Of a stretch of 64,000 bases of DNA, positions 37,433 to 48,877 are shown piece by piece; positions within the stretch are counted from its first letter, which is position 1; every line of letters starts with the position of its first letter. This DNA comes from Hybos culiciformis. Taxonomy: Eukaryota > Arthropoda > Insecta > Diptera > Hybotidae. Below the pieces are notes generated by a model, which was not told the origin of the DNA, searched no databases, and saw only the letters and a list, made by a program, of their open reading frames with translations. The stretch is from contig OZ023273.1 of NCBI GenBank assembly GCA_964007475.1, positions 151,820,444 to 151,884,443 of the forward strand, in the 5' to 3' direction. The translations under genes were made by a program, and so were the position numbers.

Positions 37433-37740
37433 GCCGTGGTTTAGTGGTTTTGCGATTATCCTACGGCGTCTTCGGTCGTGTTCGATTCCCACCTCGGACC
37501 AGAGTTTGTGTCAATTTTTCAATTTGTTCACTTGAATTAAGTGTTTGTGTTGTTTTTTTTATCGTTCTGGCCTAGTATCCTTTGTCATTGGGATAAAATA
37601 AATGGTAAAAGCTCACAAAACCAAAAAATGTGCCTTTTGATAATGCCAGAGTCTGGAGTGCTAGAGTAAAGAGCCAACGAATAATAAATCATAAATGAAA
37701 TTGGACCGTTCGGTGGCTTCCGCACTATACTTACTTTTAC
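37433..37740 (+). mobile_element. tRNA-derived SINE, copy 2
   Basis: GCCGTGGTTTAGTGGTTTTG followed by CTACGG, B box GTTCGATTCCCACC at about 37480-37493, then the body TTGTGTCAATTTTTCAATTT shared with 31599-31745 on the other strand. The 3' part carries AAAGAGCCAACGAATAATAA. A related AAAGAGCCAAGAC and CAACGAATAATGAATTATAA recur at 37850-37905, as if a second copy of the tail followed. Confidence 0.8.
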
Positions 37741-37942
37741 TCTTATTTAACGATTTGAATTTCGAACACACTAAGTATCATACACTGTAATTTTGATTGT
37801 GGTACGTAGTAATTAGCAACAAAATGTGTCTGTCTACAGTACTGTAGTGTAAAGAGCCAAGACAAAATGTGATTAAAATAGGAACCACCAACGAATAATG
37901 AATTATAAAGGGAATTGGATGGCCTTCTAACTTTATGCCGTA

Positions 37943-38168
37943 CATTCAGTTCAAAAGGGCTACAAGTGCAAATTGAATTATTTTACAGAAATGCAGAAAA
38001 TAAGATCGAAGAAAAAATATCGAGATGAAATGTATAAAACTAATGACTACTTTCTTCATTGGTAAATATTGCGATATTTCAACAGAAAACCAAAGGAATT
38101 TGTTATTGACATAAGGCCCTAACTCAATTTTTTAGTTTTTTACACTTTTGGCCCTAGTGAACTGAATG
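37943..38168. mobile_element. Foldback MITE, CATTCAGTTCA ends
   Basis: CATTCAGTTCAAAAGGGC at the left is mirrored by GCCCTAGTGAACTGAATG at the right, with further partial pairing inward (AAGTGCAAATTGAAT against CTCAATTTTTTAG...ACACTT). About 226 bp, non-coding. Confidence 0.6.
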
Positions 38169-38439
38169 TTCGATATTCTAATTAAAGTATTTTTTGTGTA
38201 TTGTTTATAATTTAATTATATATTCTGAACATAAAATTATGTATACGTCATTCAATAACAATTGAGACTACTTAGAGAGACACTTTTTATAAACCTACTG
38301 ACCTACTGAAACTTGAAGTAAAACGGCAGTTTTCACTTTTGACCTTTTTGTTTGTGTCATTTAATTCTATATATATATATTATATACACATATGTTACAG
38401 CTTAAGTATAACTTCCTTGGAAAATGGAGAAAAATTGGC

Positions 38440-38720
38440 AAATGTGTATATTTACCGGAAATAGTACATATCATCGCGACTCAATTTAGAAAAAAAAAAA
38501 ATTTGATCGCGACAAAATGTGCAGCCTATGGCATTTTTTTTTATTTTGGTTTGGGCGCTCCGTGCGATTGTTTTTTTCGCGATATGAAGTCATTTAAATT
38601 CAATCGTTTTTTCGTCTACCCCCTAAGGCACTTTTTTTATTTTCCTTCGGGATCTGTTGGGGAAATTCGGAATCTAACTTCAAAATTTTCTAATCAGTTG
38701 TACTTTTCACTCTTCTAGGT
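38440..38720. repeat. GC-richer repeat remnant
   Basis: Contains paired ATCGCGAC/GATCGCGAC motifs, GGGCGCTCCGTGCG, CTACCCCCTAAGG and CTTCGGGATCTGTTGGGG in otherwise AT-rich DNA. TTTACCGG motifs lie on its left (38449) and about 100 bp to its right (38797). The 108-codon frame over it shows no recognisable domain. Probably a decayed foldback element. Confidence 0.4.
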
Positions 38721-38957
38721 TAAAGTAAACAAAATAATCGATAAATGTATGTTATACATATTTATATTTATCTTATCTTGTGGTTAATATACATATTTAC
38801 CGGTAAATTCGTACATTAACCTGGAAATGTACATTTAACGTAACAAATATATTTTCATCGTATTTGACTGAAGTTACTCAAAGACGTTTTTATGTATGAA
38901 ATTAATTAAATAATTTATTATTATTGATTAAATTTAATTTTATTAACTAAGTTGATT

Positions 38958-39254
38958 CATAAACGAAGTATAAATAGAGGAATTAGTCCCATACAAAAAA
39001 TGATAATAAAAATAGTGAAACAAAAAAATCCATATCACAACCCCATGAGCTTTTTTTGGTATTTTTTGAGAATTCCACTCTCACAAATACTCTTAAAACT
39101 AAAAAATAACAACCGTTCTATACAATTTTTAAGGTTTTAAAAACTTTTGTGAGAGTGGAAGTCTAAAAAATACATAGATATGGATTTTTTGTTTTACTAT
39201 TTTTATTAACATTTTTTGTATGGGACTAATTCCTATATTTATACTTCCTTTATG
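38958..39254. mobile_element. Foldback family B, copy 1
   Basis: Almost fully palindromic: CATAAACGAAGTATAAATAG on the left mirrors CTATATTTATACTTCCTTTATG on the right. It shares GGAATTAGTCCCATACAAAA and CCACTCTCACAAA with copies at 45134-45450 and 56547-56722. Open frames on both strands are palindrome artefacts. Confidence 0.8.
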
Positions 39255-41089
39255 GTTGTTGGTTGAATGTAATAATAAAGATAAACCTTGACTAAAAACA
39301 AATAAAATAAGAGCTAAATTTTTCATCTGTTGAATTGTTACGAAACTAAACGAACTTTACATGCTTCATAGCTTTTTTACGAACTTTATAGCAGATCAAG
39401 TGTGGTCGTTACTCATTTTTCAATAATATGTATTATACATTATATAAAAATAAAACTTGTTTCATTTAAATGTGAATTTTAAATTTCAAGAATAATTTAT
39501 TCATAAGACATTCATTCATTTCGTTTTACTTGAGCGCAGAGTATAAAATTAATAATGTAATAATTTTTTTTTATTAAAAAAGGGCGTTATGTTTAAATTT
39601 TCAATTTTGTTTCCGAGAAAAATGTAAATGTTGGTACTTTTAAATATTTGTTTTTACCACCTTTTTACAAAAAAATTAGTTATATAATATTTTCTTAAAT
39701 GTAAAAATAATTCATTTCTTCTGTACAAATTTTAATAACGCTTGTTTACGCAATATTTTATATACATCTGTTGCATTTGGGAAGCATTTAATAACCACCT
39801 CCTCATTTTCGAGGCAATCTCTTATGATTTTTTGAAGTGAAACTTCTTTATACATGTTTTACCACCGCGTTACTGGACGCGTTACACTCTATCTACATCG
39901 TTCTACATCTACATCTACAATTAGAATGAAGAGAAAAAAAAAATAAAACAAATTAAACAAAACTAAATATTTTTTTTAGTATAAAATAGAAAACAGATTT
40001 CAATGGATGGAAAAAAGATTTCGATAAAAATTGATATATAGGTTAAAGTCGATTGTAAAATATTAAAAAATTTTTTACCCCTGAATTCTATCCGAGATTT
40101 CGAGCTTGTGGAAGAAAAAAGTATTTGATGAAATTTTGTTTGGATAATTTCCAACTAAAAAAAACTAAAAGTAATATTTATCCTCCGATTTCTTTAAAGG
40201 ATTTGCGCAAAATCAAAAATTAAATTTTGATGAAAATTGGTATTACGGTAAATTTTAATTGCAGGAGCCTTAAAAAAATTGAGTGTTCGAACTCGCAAAT
40301 AAAAATAATTTCCTATGAAAATGTTTATGTTGATCAAGTTCGATTAAGAAAAATAAAGCTTAGCTTCCGATTTTGTCCAAGGATTCGGGCTGAGATTAAA
40401 AATGTATTTGGGAGCAAATTGATATATTTAAACTTAATAATAATAATAAAAAAAAAATTCAAAAAAAAAAAATTAAAAAAAAAAAATCTTCAAAGCAATT
40501 CAATGCGAAAGTAACAAAATAATTTAATAACACAAATACCTACACCTCATTTTATTAACGAATTTTAATATCACTTCATATTTTTTAGTTCTATATTTTT
40601 TCGAAGTTAAACAAACTTCATTTCGGTAGCACGTAAAGGTTGCACAAAATTCTTATTTTTTGTTAACTAATTAAAAAAGGAAGTTGTCGATATAATTTTG
40701 CCAGAGTCAGACGTCATATAGAAATGCCTGTCCGTATTGACAGATAGATTTCGCAGTCTAAATGTATGGAAGTGGGTGCATATTTACGCTTGTATGAATA
40801 TACGATATATATGATATTATTACGTAATTAATAATACCTCTAAGTTTGTTAAGAGCATTGGTGTATTGTGTCGGTGATGTATAACGATAATGGAAATTTC
40901 TCAAATTCTTTTAGCTTTATTCGTCGCCGTCGCCTTACATAAATTTGTAACTATTTTAATTTATATGATATTTATTAACCTTTAACGTAATTTTTTATAG
41001 GTAATTTTTTATATCTATCATTAATATTGATAAGATCCTAAAGTTTTTATTTCAGTATTGTATGCTTCATTCTAATTTATTACTTTCAG

Positions 41090-41224
41090 GGGCATCTAAA
41101 AAACGTGATGTGCGTAATTTAAGTATATCGCCGAGTGACTTAGGACCACCACCCAAAACACAAACAATAGCTTCAACACCAAATGGAATAACTCGCTCAA
41201 AAAATGTTACGGCAATTTCATCGC
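41090..41224 (+). CDS. Main gene, internal exon c (45 codons, phase 1-1)
   Basis: Acceptor TACTTTCAG and donor C|GTAAGT bound 135 nt. Joined to the preceding G it encodes G, then ASKKRDVRNLSISPSDLG, PPPKTQTIASTPNG and ITRSKNVTAISS, ending with one C. The peptide is rich in Ser, Thr, Pro and basic residues with SP and TP dipeptides typical of proline-directed phosphorylation sites, and has no predicted fold. Because it is symmetric in phase 1 it can be a cassette exon. Gene not recognised. Confidence 0.85.
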
Positions 41225-41482
41225 GTAAGTTTATGTATTTTTTGTTATAAAATTTATATTTTGTTGCATTATAATTAAAATTAATATTGAAAAGCAGTCG
41301 GTAAGAATTATCTGCTTAAATTTTTTATTTTACCTAACTTTGCGCTTTGATGTTATCTGACTTTGCGCTTTGATGTCTAATATAATAATAAGCGAGTCAC
41401 ACTACAACTAAAAAGCCATTACTCATGACGGCTTTTTTAAATGCGTTCACACTTGCACTTTTTGTTTTTTTTTGTTTTTTTT

Positions 41483-41592
41483 CTCTTTTTGTAATATCTT
41501 TTTCCTTTTTTTTCGGGATTTTTTTTTTGGTTTTTTTCTCTTTTTGTAATATCTTTTTCCTTTTTTTTCGGGATTTTTTTTGTTTTTTTTTT
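41483..41592. repeat. 55-bp T-rich tandem duplication
   Basis: CTCTTTTTGTAATATCTTTT followed by CCTTTTTTTTCGGGATT occurs twice with a 55-bp period. It lies inside a possible element edged by AAAAAGCCATTACTCATG on the left and AAAAAGCC blocks on the right (about 41409-41700). Lysine-rich minus-strand frames here are artefacts. Confidence 0.65.
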
Positions 41593-41937
41593 TTGAAAAG
41601 CCACTAGCTTTTTTTCTTTTTTTTGTATGGAAAAAGCCAAGAAATAGCCACAACGATGATAGCTTTTTCAAAAAGCCATTAAAAAGCCGAAGTTTGACAG
41701 CCTTATTAATGAATTACATAATAAGAAAAAATAAGAAATAGATATAAGAAAATTATTATAAAAATTTCAGTTTAATTTAACTGGACTCACTACAGGGTAA
41801 AACATTGCAAGTAAAAATCTGTAGTTACTTTCAACTCGAATTTAATTTTAAGAAATGTTGTATATACATATTCACATTTTACTAAGGAATTTCAATAATG
41901 AAGTCTGAAAATTTTGATGAAACACTACAGCCACACA

Positions 41938-42208
41938 TCATAATATTAATAGGTATTCGACCGTATCTATGTATGTAATCAATCAGTAAGTAAAGACATC
42001 TATTGGAGTTAAAATAAAATATAAAGTATGGAGACATCTATTGGAATTTACATATAAACCATTTGCCGGAATAAAAAAAAATCAATGCAAAAAACATTGG
42101 AAAATTCGAAAAAAGCATTGCAAACTTGTTGAAAAATAAAATTAAAAAATGTATTTCAAAAATTTAAATTTATTTAACTTCCGTGAATATCTCACGGGTC
42201 TCGACTAG
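41938..42208 (+). mobile_element. Non-autonomous Helitron, copy 3
   Basis: Starts TCATAATATTAATAGG right after A at 41937 and ends CCGTGAATATCTCACGGG, TCTCGACTAG, with T at 42209. Collinear with 34481-34759 at 271 bp. No Rep/helicase coding sequence, so it depends on an autonomous element elsewhere. Confidence 0.88.
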
Positions 42209-42489
42209 TATCATAATAAAAGTTATCTATTAATTTAGATTTTATTACAAAAACTTTTTTTCGCAATACAAATTAAACGAAAAAAATGTATACATACAGA
42301 AAATTTTATTAATACAGAATGTAAACATTTAGTCCTGTATAAAATGTATATCCTTGAAACATTTAAAAGTCAATGATATGAATCAATCGAAAGTGAATAA
42401 TAATGGAAAATATCAATAACCTATAACTAAATACTTAATTCATAAGAATTTGTATTTGGCCTATTAAACCGTGGTTCAAAAAGGATAGG

Positions 42490-42660
42490 TAAGGCCAGTT
42501 GAGCAAAGACTTTGCGTGTCCCTGCGGAACTGCAAAGAATGAACCCTTTTTTCGCAGCCTGACATCTGCGCGAACAAAGATTTTTTCGCGTGTCCCTACG
42601 GGGCTGCAGGGACTGATCCCCCTTTTTTTTGCAGCTTAACAACTACGCCAGTAAAAATTT
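42490..42660. repeat. 74-bp GC-richer tandem repeat, about 2.3 units
   Basis: GCGTGTCCCTGCGGAACTGC at 42514 recurs as GCGTGTCCCTACGGGGCTGC at 42588, each followed by a T-run and CGCAGCC/GCAGCTT. A partial unit precedes. The 71-codon minus-strand frame runs through the repeat and is not supported as a gene. Confidence 0.6.
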
Positions 42661-42684
42661 TTTTTCCGGCGAACCTTATATATA

Positions 42685-42880
42685 AATCTCTACACAACTG
42701 TTATGAATATGCGCAATTGATAATTTTTGGTCTGCACATCTGGTTTTTTTTTATGTCTCTGAACAACTGGTATTTTTGCTTTGCACAACTGGTTTGAATC
42801 CAAATATAGTTGTTCAGAGACAAAACAACTATCTGCACAACTGCTATATTTTTGTTTTCTTCACAACTGATTTCTGCATA
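42685..42880. repeat. Array of CACAACTGGT-like short repeats
   Basis: At least six imperfect ACAACTGnT units. TCTCTGAACAACTGG and its inverse AGTTGTTCAGAGA form a hairpin of about 60-bp span. It adjoins the 74-bp repeat, so both may belong to one element. Confidence 0.5.
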
Positions 42881-43465
42881 AAAATATTTTTGAACCAATT
42901 TAGATCCTTGACAAGCAAGCGGAGACCTTTACAGAAAACATAACAAATAAAAGTTTTAGCCAAAAATTAAAATCAAAAATTGAACGTGCATCTACAACAT
43001 CAGTGCAAATCACGTATATGAACATCATAACTGTAGGTACATCATACATGCATATTTTTATTCCCCAAACTGATGATGTTTACTCCCCAAACAAATATAT
43101 GTAACAAAATAAATAGTCCTGTTTGTAAATAAAAACGAATATTCAATTGCATAGTAATTTTTTCTTAAAAAATCAATGTATTTTAAAATTACGAATGTTA
43201 TATTTTTCTATTCAGGTATATATCGTGAAGTAAACCACCGGGATATTTATATGAATTCAGAATTCTAAAAATGATTTTGATTGTTTTATATTCAATCTTC
43301 ATAGCTAGGTACTTAGTTTTGTCCGTTACAATCTTGCCATCAAAGAATTTTTTTTCTTTTTGCTCGTACTTACTATTGAAAAGTTTAATTCCTAACATAA
43401 TAATGTGGACAATGTATATCGAAAATATATATCGATTGTAGACTTTCGTTTTTTTACTTCATAAA

Positions 43466-43950
43466 TAGGGCTGCCAGGTGAAATCCAGACAAAAAGCGGA
43501 GCTTATAATTTTTAGCCGGAAAACAATCTCTAAAACCGGAGAAAAAAATATTTTTTTTTTTTTTATTATAAGGACAAAATATTTTATTAATAATATGTAT
43601 AATACAAATTTGGTATAAACGGCGTTAATAAAAAATAACATAAAATTTGAAATATTGTTAAACTTAAACGCTTTGATGAGCCTAGGTGATACTAGATTTT
43701 TTTTAGCAAAGTCATATTTGCTATTTTGATGACAATGTTGATAAAAAATTACTTTAATTGATGAAAAATTTTATGATGCATATTTAAGAAAAAACGTAAA
43801 TTTTAAGAAAAATCGATATTTTTACGATTGTATATCGTTTTACTTAACTTAATTTTAATAAATGTTAAAATTAATCTCCGAAACCGGAGACCGGAGATTG
43901 ATCTTCAAAATCGGAGACTCCGGGCGAAAACCGATGACCTGGCAGCCCTA
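43466..43950. mobile_element. hAT-type MITE with perfect 8-bp duplication
   Basis: Ends TAGGGCTGCCAGGT and ACCTGGCAGCCCTA are perfect inverted repeats of 14 bp, flanked by TTCATAAA at 43458-43465 and 43951-43958. The inner arms hold GGAG-rich blocks (CCGGAG repeated near 43865-43935). 485 bp, no transposase. It resembles the element at 21867-22366 in its GGG(A/C)TGCCA ends and GGAG-rich arms. Confidence 0.9.
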
Positions 43951-44295
43951 TTCATAAAGCGAAAGTTTTTAACAAATCCGATGATATTAATTTAGTTCTT
44001 TTTTATTTTGAATTGAGTTTCTTTTTTATTTTTACGAAATAAATTTTGTGCTATTTTATGCATAATTTAATTTTTTTTTAAGTCGATGGAAAAAATGAGC
44101 AAAAACGTGGGTAAAAGTTCTGTGAAAAAATCATTTTTAGAGAAAATTTTAACAAATTTAGAAATATTGTAATAACATTGGAAATCAGTAACAATATTAA
44201 ATATTTCAGTTTCGACTGTGTTTTTTTAGTCCTGATAATAATAAGATTATAACTTTATTATCCCATTCTTCCACGTACCTTGAATTTATTAATTT

Positions 44296-44420
44296 TGCCA
44301 TAGGAATTAGAAATTAATTCACTAAATTTGAAATAAAAAGAAAATAATGCCATAGGAATTAGAAAAAAAAAATAATGCCATAGGAATTAGAAATTAATTC
44401 ACTAAATTTGAAATAAAAAG
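44296..44420 (+). repeat. Local duplication of TGCCATAGGAATTAG block
   Basis: TGCCATAGGAATTAG occurs at 44296, 44348 and 44376. The first and third copies share a 45-bp segment extending through AATTCACTAAATTTG, an 80-bp period. Simple local duplication. Confidence 0.75.
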
Positions 44421-45133
44421 AGGCTACTTATTTTGGCGGAATTTCTAAAAATAGAAACAAAAAAAATTAATTTTTAATGAAGGTAAAATGCATTTTTTTA
44501 TGTGAGTCTTAAAATAAAAAGTTATTATACATAACCCTCTACGCTTTTTTTACTTACGCATTTCGCGCAGAAATTATTTGTGGTAAATTGAGACTTTTAA
44601 AATAGAAAGTAGTTCCCGAAAGTTTTCCTTCTTCAAAGGCTAATAAATGTTACAAAAAAAATCCATTTTGTATGTAAAGTATGACCGTTAAACATAAAAA
44701 CTTTTTTTACATTACACATTTACAAATATCACTTTTCATAAATGACAAGCTAAATGTAGTTTAAGTCGCTTTTTGCTGATTCAAAATGGACTGAAATTAT
44801 GTTTTTTATTTTGAAAAATGTTGTTCTAACGACAAAAAATTAACATCGTTCATATATGGCAAGTAAATCGAGCAAGTACGAATAATTTTACTTGCTCATG
44901 TCATTTTAAGCAAGTATAATTTTGTAGCAAAACTAAAAAAAATAATTTTTAAAACCATAATTTTATATGTAAAATATTGACGATGAAGGTATGATTACGA
45001 TATGCCTATTTACCAGATTTGATAAAGTATCATATGTCGCATTGCATACTGAAAATGTTTTTTAATTTTGTACGAAAAATGAAGGTAGCTCAATTTATTG
45101 TACATATAATTCAATTTATTCAATTTATTGTAT

Positions 45134-45450
45134 CATAAAGGAAGTATAAATAGAGGAATTAGTCCCATACAAAAAATGCTAATAAAAATAGTGAAACAAA
45201 AAATCCATAACACAACCCATGAGCTTTTTTTTTTGTATTTTTTAGACTTCCACTCTCACAAAAGCTTTTAAAACTTTAAAAATTGTAAAGGACTGTTGTT
45301 ATTTTTGAATTTTTAAGAGCACTTGTGAGAGTGGAATTCTCAAAAAATACAAAAAAAAGCTCTTAGGGTTGTGATATGGATTTTTTGTTTCACTATTTTT
45401 ATTTGCATTTTTTGAATGGGACTAATTCCTCTATTTATACTTCCTTTATG
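45134..45450. mobile_element. Foldback family B, copy 2 (intact)
   Basis: CATAAAGGAAGTATAAATAG is exactly mirrored at the right end, and the arms pair through GGAATTAGTCCCAT and CCACTCTCACAA almost to the middle. 317 bp. The best preserved of three copies. Confidence 0.85.
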
Positions 45451-47869
45451 ATATAAGTCAAAACAACGTTTGGTGCATATGGCTCTGTTTCTAAAATTAC
45501 TAAAAAAATTATAAAAATTCAAATTTACTTAATATTCTTTGTACCGTTATTTTTGAGTAAGTAAATGTCTAAATTTTTATTTTTCACCGTTTATTAAAAT
45601 TTTTTCTTTATTGTCAGCATCGAATTTGTCTTGTAAAGTACATGACCAAAATTCTTTGTTTTTTGCGAAATTTCACCATAGAATTGGCTTTGAAAAATTA
45701 GCCTTAATTAATATTTGTTGTAAAGTTTTTTTTCATGAATTAAGAAAAGGTGAATTAGCAGAAGGCAAGTGTGGTGAAAAAAAAATTTAAAAAAATTTTT
45801 TTGGTCCTATTTTTCGTCAAAAACCTTAAATCAAATTTATTTCGTTTCGAGTCACGGAAAAAAAAGAAAAGTTTTGTTTGTAAGCGAAATTTTGAAAAAA
45901 TTCAAGAAATTTTGTTTTATTTAGTTATTTGACTATAAAATTTAAAGGCAAGTTAAAACATTTTTTTTTATTTTTACTATTATTACAAAAAACTAAATTG
46001 AAAATTACGTTACGAGTCACGATTTGGATTTCGTAGTTAATATATTTTTATAGAAAAATGGCAAAAATTGAGATGAGAAAAGATAAAGAAAGAAGTCTAT
46101 AAAGCAAATTAAACCCAATATGACCAAAAATACCAAGAAAACAAGAAAAAGATTTTAAAAAGTTTCCGGACATCCAAATAGCAGTTTCAGAGAAGAATAC
46201 CTGAAATGCTTCTTTATAATGTTACATTTTTTACTTAGTTTTACTTATTCTTGAATTTAATGTTTATTTTACACATAAATCTAAATATTTTTTTTTAATA
46301 AAATTAATATAGTGAAAAAAATTGTCTTTTCTCTTTGAAGTTAATTTATTAAATTTTTAACGTCTGCTTTAATTTACCTTTTACTAATTTTTCTTTTCGT
46401 TTCGACTCACGGAAACTGGAATTAATTGTCAGTTACTAGGATTACAAAATTTAATGCGAATAGTTTTATTCGAAGCGTTTTTAGTACAACAAATGAAATT
46501 AAAAAAAAAAGTTGGCAAATAATCTTACTTTTAGAGAAGTTTGCGATGAAACATTGACATTGTTAAAACAAATACTTTTTTTTTGTAAAATAAAAAAAAA
46601 ATGTTCCACAACAGGTTTGTGAAATGTTTGACATTTTTGTGGAAGCTCATAGAAAGTAAAAAATTTTAGTATTCAATGCGACATCTCATACTTTAATATC
46701 TCTGTGTCTTTTTTTTCTCTAGCCTAGCGACTAATCTTGTATTACACCAACACTTTAATTCTTTAAAATATTATAATAAATAAATATTCAAAATATCATA
46801 ACTATAAGAATATTTATGTTAATTTAATGATTCTTGCTACAAAAAAGCTTTTATTTTGAAATGTATTACCTATAATATTTTTATTTTTATAATAACCTGT
46901 TAATAAAAATTATATATGTAGTAGGCAAAAAATTCAAAATAAGAATCAGCTGGAAATAAATAAAATTATAGATTTGAAATTTTTTTTAATTTATTTCAAT
47001 TTTTTCATTACATTTTGTTTTTAAATAATTTTGAATTCATTAAGTTCAAATTTCCCAAAACCAGTTTTTCTCTCATATAAAAATATTTGCGTGTGTGTAT
47101 ACATTTTTGTGTGGATCAAAAAAATAAAATCATGCAACAAGTTGATATTCATTTATACAATGTTTAATAAATATGTTATTCATTTAAGAATATGGCGAAT
47201 TCATTAGCTAAAAAACTATAGGTGCCCTGCATCATAATACCTCGTACCATTTTTTTTCGTTTTCTACTTTTTTCTAGTTTTGTATTTTTGAAGTGAATGA
47301 GCAGTGTACATTATTTATTTCTTCCCTAATTTTATTTACTTTTTATTATTTTGTTTTGTTTTTTATTTATTTAACAATTATTGATATTTTAATTTACAAT
47401 AAATTTATTTAAAATTGGGTCTAAACAACTAAGGTATTAACTTTACTTTTTATTAAATTTCAATTTAATTTTAACAAATTCTCAATTTTTATTACCTTTA
47501 ATTTTAATGTTTTTGGTCTACAACAATTTATATGGAAAGTTTTGATAAGAAGTATTAATCATTGGATATCCAATTCTTTATATATTCTGTGAGGTGAACC
47601 GATTTAACAAAACAGAGTTTAGTTTTATTTTATGTGGCATATTAGCTTCTTGTCTATTCAATTTGATATTTTTTAACCAAATTGATATATTGATTTCGAA
47701 TTTGATCCGTCACTTATATTATTACTTATATTAATTACAAACAGAAATAAGGTTTAGCATGTTTAGGTCTACTTCAGTTCTCGAATCGAAGAAATTGAAA
47801 ATTAAGTTTTAATGAAACAATAATATTAGGATTCTTTTTTTTTTAATTATTTAATTTGAATTCACTTTA

Positions 47870-47912
47870 ACTAAATTCTTCTTTAATTAAATTCTTCTTT
47901 AATTAAATTCTA
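47870..47912. repeat. 18-bp tandem repeat
   Basis: About 2.4 copies of AATTAAATTCTTCTTT. Short slippage product. Confidence 0.6.
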
Positions 47913-48436
47913 CATTATTTTAAATGCCCGTGTTTATAATGTTAAATAATCGCCGTACATTTCTAAGAATCATTCTTTCTCCAAAAATAACTTATGTACT
48001 AATGTTTTAATTTTAAACTTTTTTTAATTTTTTGTTCGCTAAATATTCTAACTTATTTGCATGCACATGAATTATGGTAGTTCTTCAATCCATATCACCT
48101 GCAACCAATTTTAAACGGTTATTATAACAAATTATCGGCCCAAATAATAAATCTTACGATAAAATCTCCGTACGATAAAACGTGAATACGATAAAATGTC
48201 GGTGCGATGAAATATTGTATGATAAAAGCCATTTCGTAATTTGAATAACTGATTTAACATTGCTAATAATAATCTCGACGGGATTTTGTTAGTTGCTACA
48301 TTTGCAGGTAATTTTACTTATTGAGATTCCATATTTTTGTAAAAGTTATTGCATAACTTGCGGCACTAAAAAATATTATAAAATTAAAATACATTGTATT
48401 AATTCTTAATACCTATTAAACTATTTTTTTTTTCAG

Positions 48437-48571
48437 AAAAACGAACCCCTCTATCCATTCAACCCACTGCAGGTCCAACAAAACTAATAACTAAAGGATC
48501 TCCTTCACTCAAGAAATCTGCAAATAGAAGGATAGCTTCAGATCAAAAACCGCCAAGAATATCATCCAAAG
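48437..48571 (+). CDS. Main gene, internal exon d (45 codons, phase 1-1)
   Basis: A strong acceptor (a 12-base T-run, then CAG) and an AAAG|GTAAG donor bound 135 nt. With the C of exon c it encodes Q, then KRTPLSIQPTAGPTKL, ITKGSPSLKKSANRR and IASDQKPPRISSK, and a final G. Basic and rich in Ser, Pro and Thr, with RRIAS resembling a basophilic kinase site. It has the same length and phase as exon c, so it too may be a cassette. No domain is recognised. The next exon is not in the following 10.5 kb unless very short, and the G left over is compatible with whatever phase-1 exon follows 59402. Confidence 0.85.
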
Positions 48572-48877
48572 GTAAGTCGTCCAGCTTAACTTATGAAAAA
48601 ATAATAGAATTAAAAAACAATCCCCTCATCTTTCTAATGTTCTCAATTTCCATCAAAATAATAACAAATTCATATATGTATATGAAATTTGAAAATTCCA
48701 ACAAAGAACATAAAGTTTGATTTGGCGAAAAAAATGTAGATGCTATTTCGTCTGTTTAGACTGCTTAGAGATTATTTCACTTAGGTGTTATTTCATAATG
48801 AAATAGTCTCTAAAAACTCAAAAGGAATAACATATTAGGTAAAATGGTAACACAACACCCGCTGCGGAATTTTTGTT

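Larger units (their letters stand above)
37240..41089 (+). other. Intron of the main gene (3.9 kb)
   Basis: Starts GTAAGC and ends TACTTTCAG. It holds the SINE at 37433-37740 with a SINE-like prefix, a foldback at 37943-38168, a GC-richer repeat at 38440-38720 and a foldback-family-B copy at 38958-39254. The rest is AT-rich with A-runs near 40440-40500. Confidence 0.7.
41225..48436 (+). other. Intron of the main gene (7.2 kb)
   Basis: Starts GTAAGT and ends in a long T-run plus CAG. It holds a TC-rich tandem at 41483-41590, a Helitron at 41938-42208, GC-richer tandem repeats at 42500-42660, an ACAACTGGT array at 42685-42880, a hAT MITE at 43466-43950, a repeated ATGCCATAGGAATTAG block at 44296-44420 and foldback-family-B copy 2 at 45134-45450. 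From 45550 to 48150 I see only AT-rich DNA with short tandems such as 47870-47912. Confidence 0.7.

Noticed and set aside
41437..41671. Lysine-rich minus-strand frames
   Set aside because: They are translations of a T-rich tandem duplication.
42427..42642. 71-codon minus-strand frame
   Set aside because: It reads through a 74-bp tandem repeat and therefore repeats its own peptide pattern.
43198..43398. 66-codon minus-strand frame starting MLGIKLFNSKYEQ
   Set aside because: The composition is fairly protein-like, but there is no recognisable motif, partner exon or polyadenylation signal; kept only as a note.
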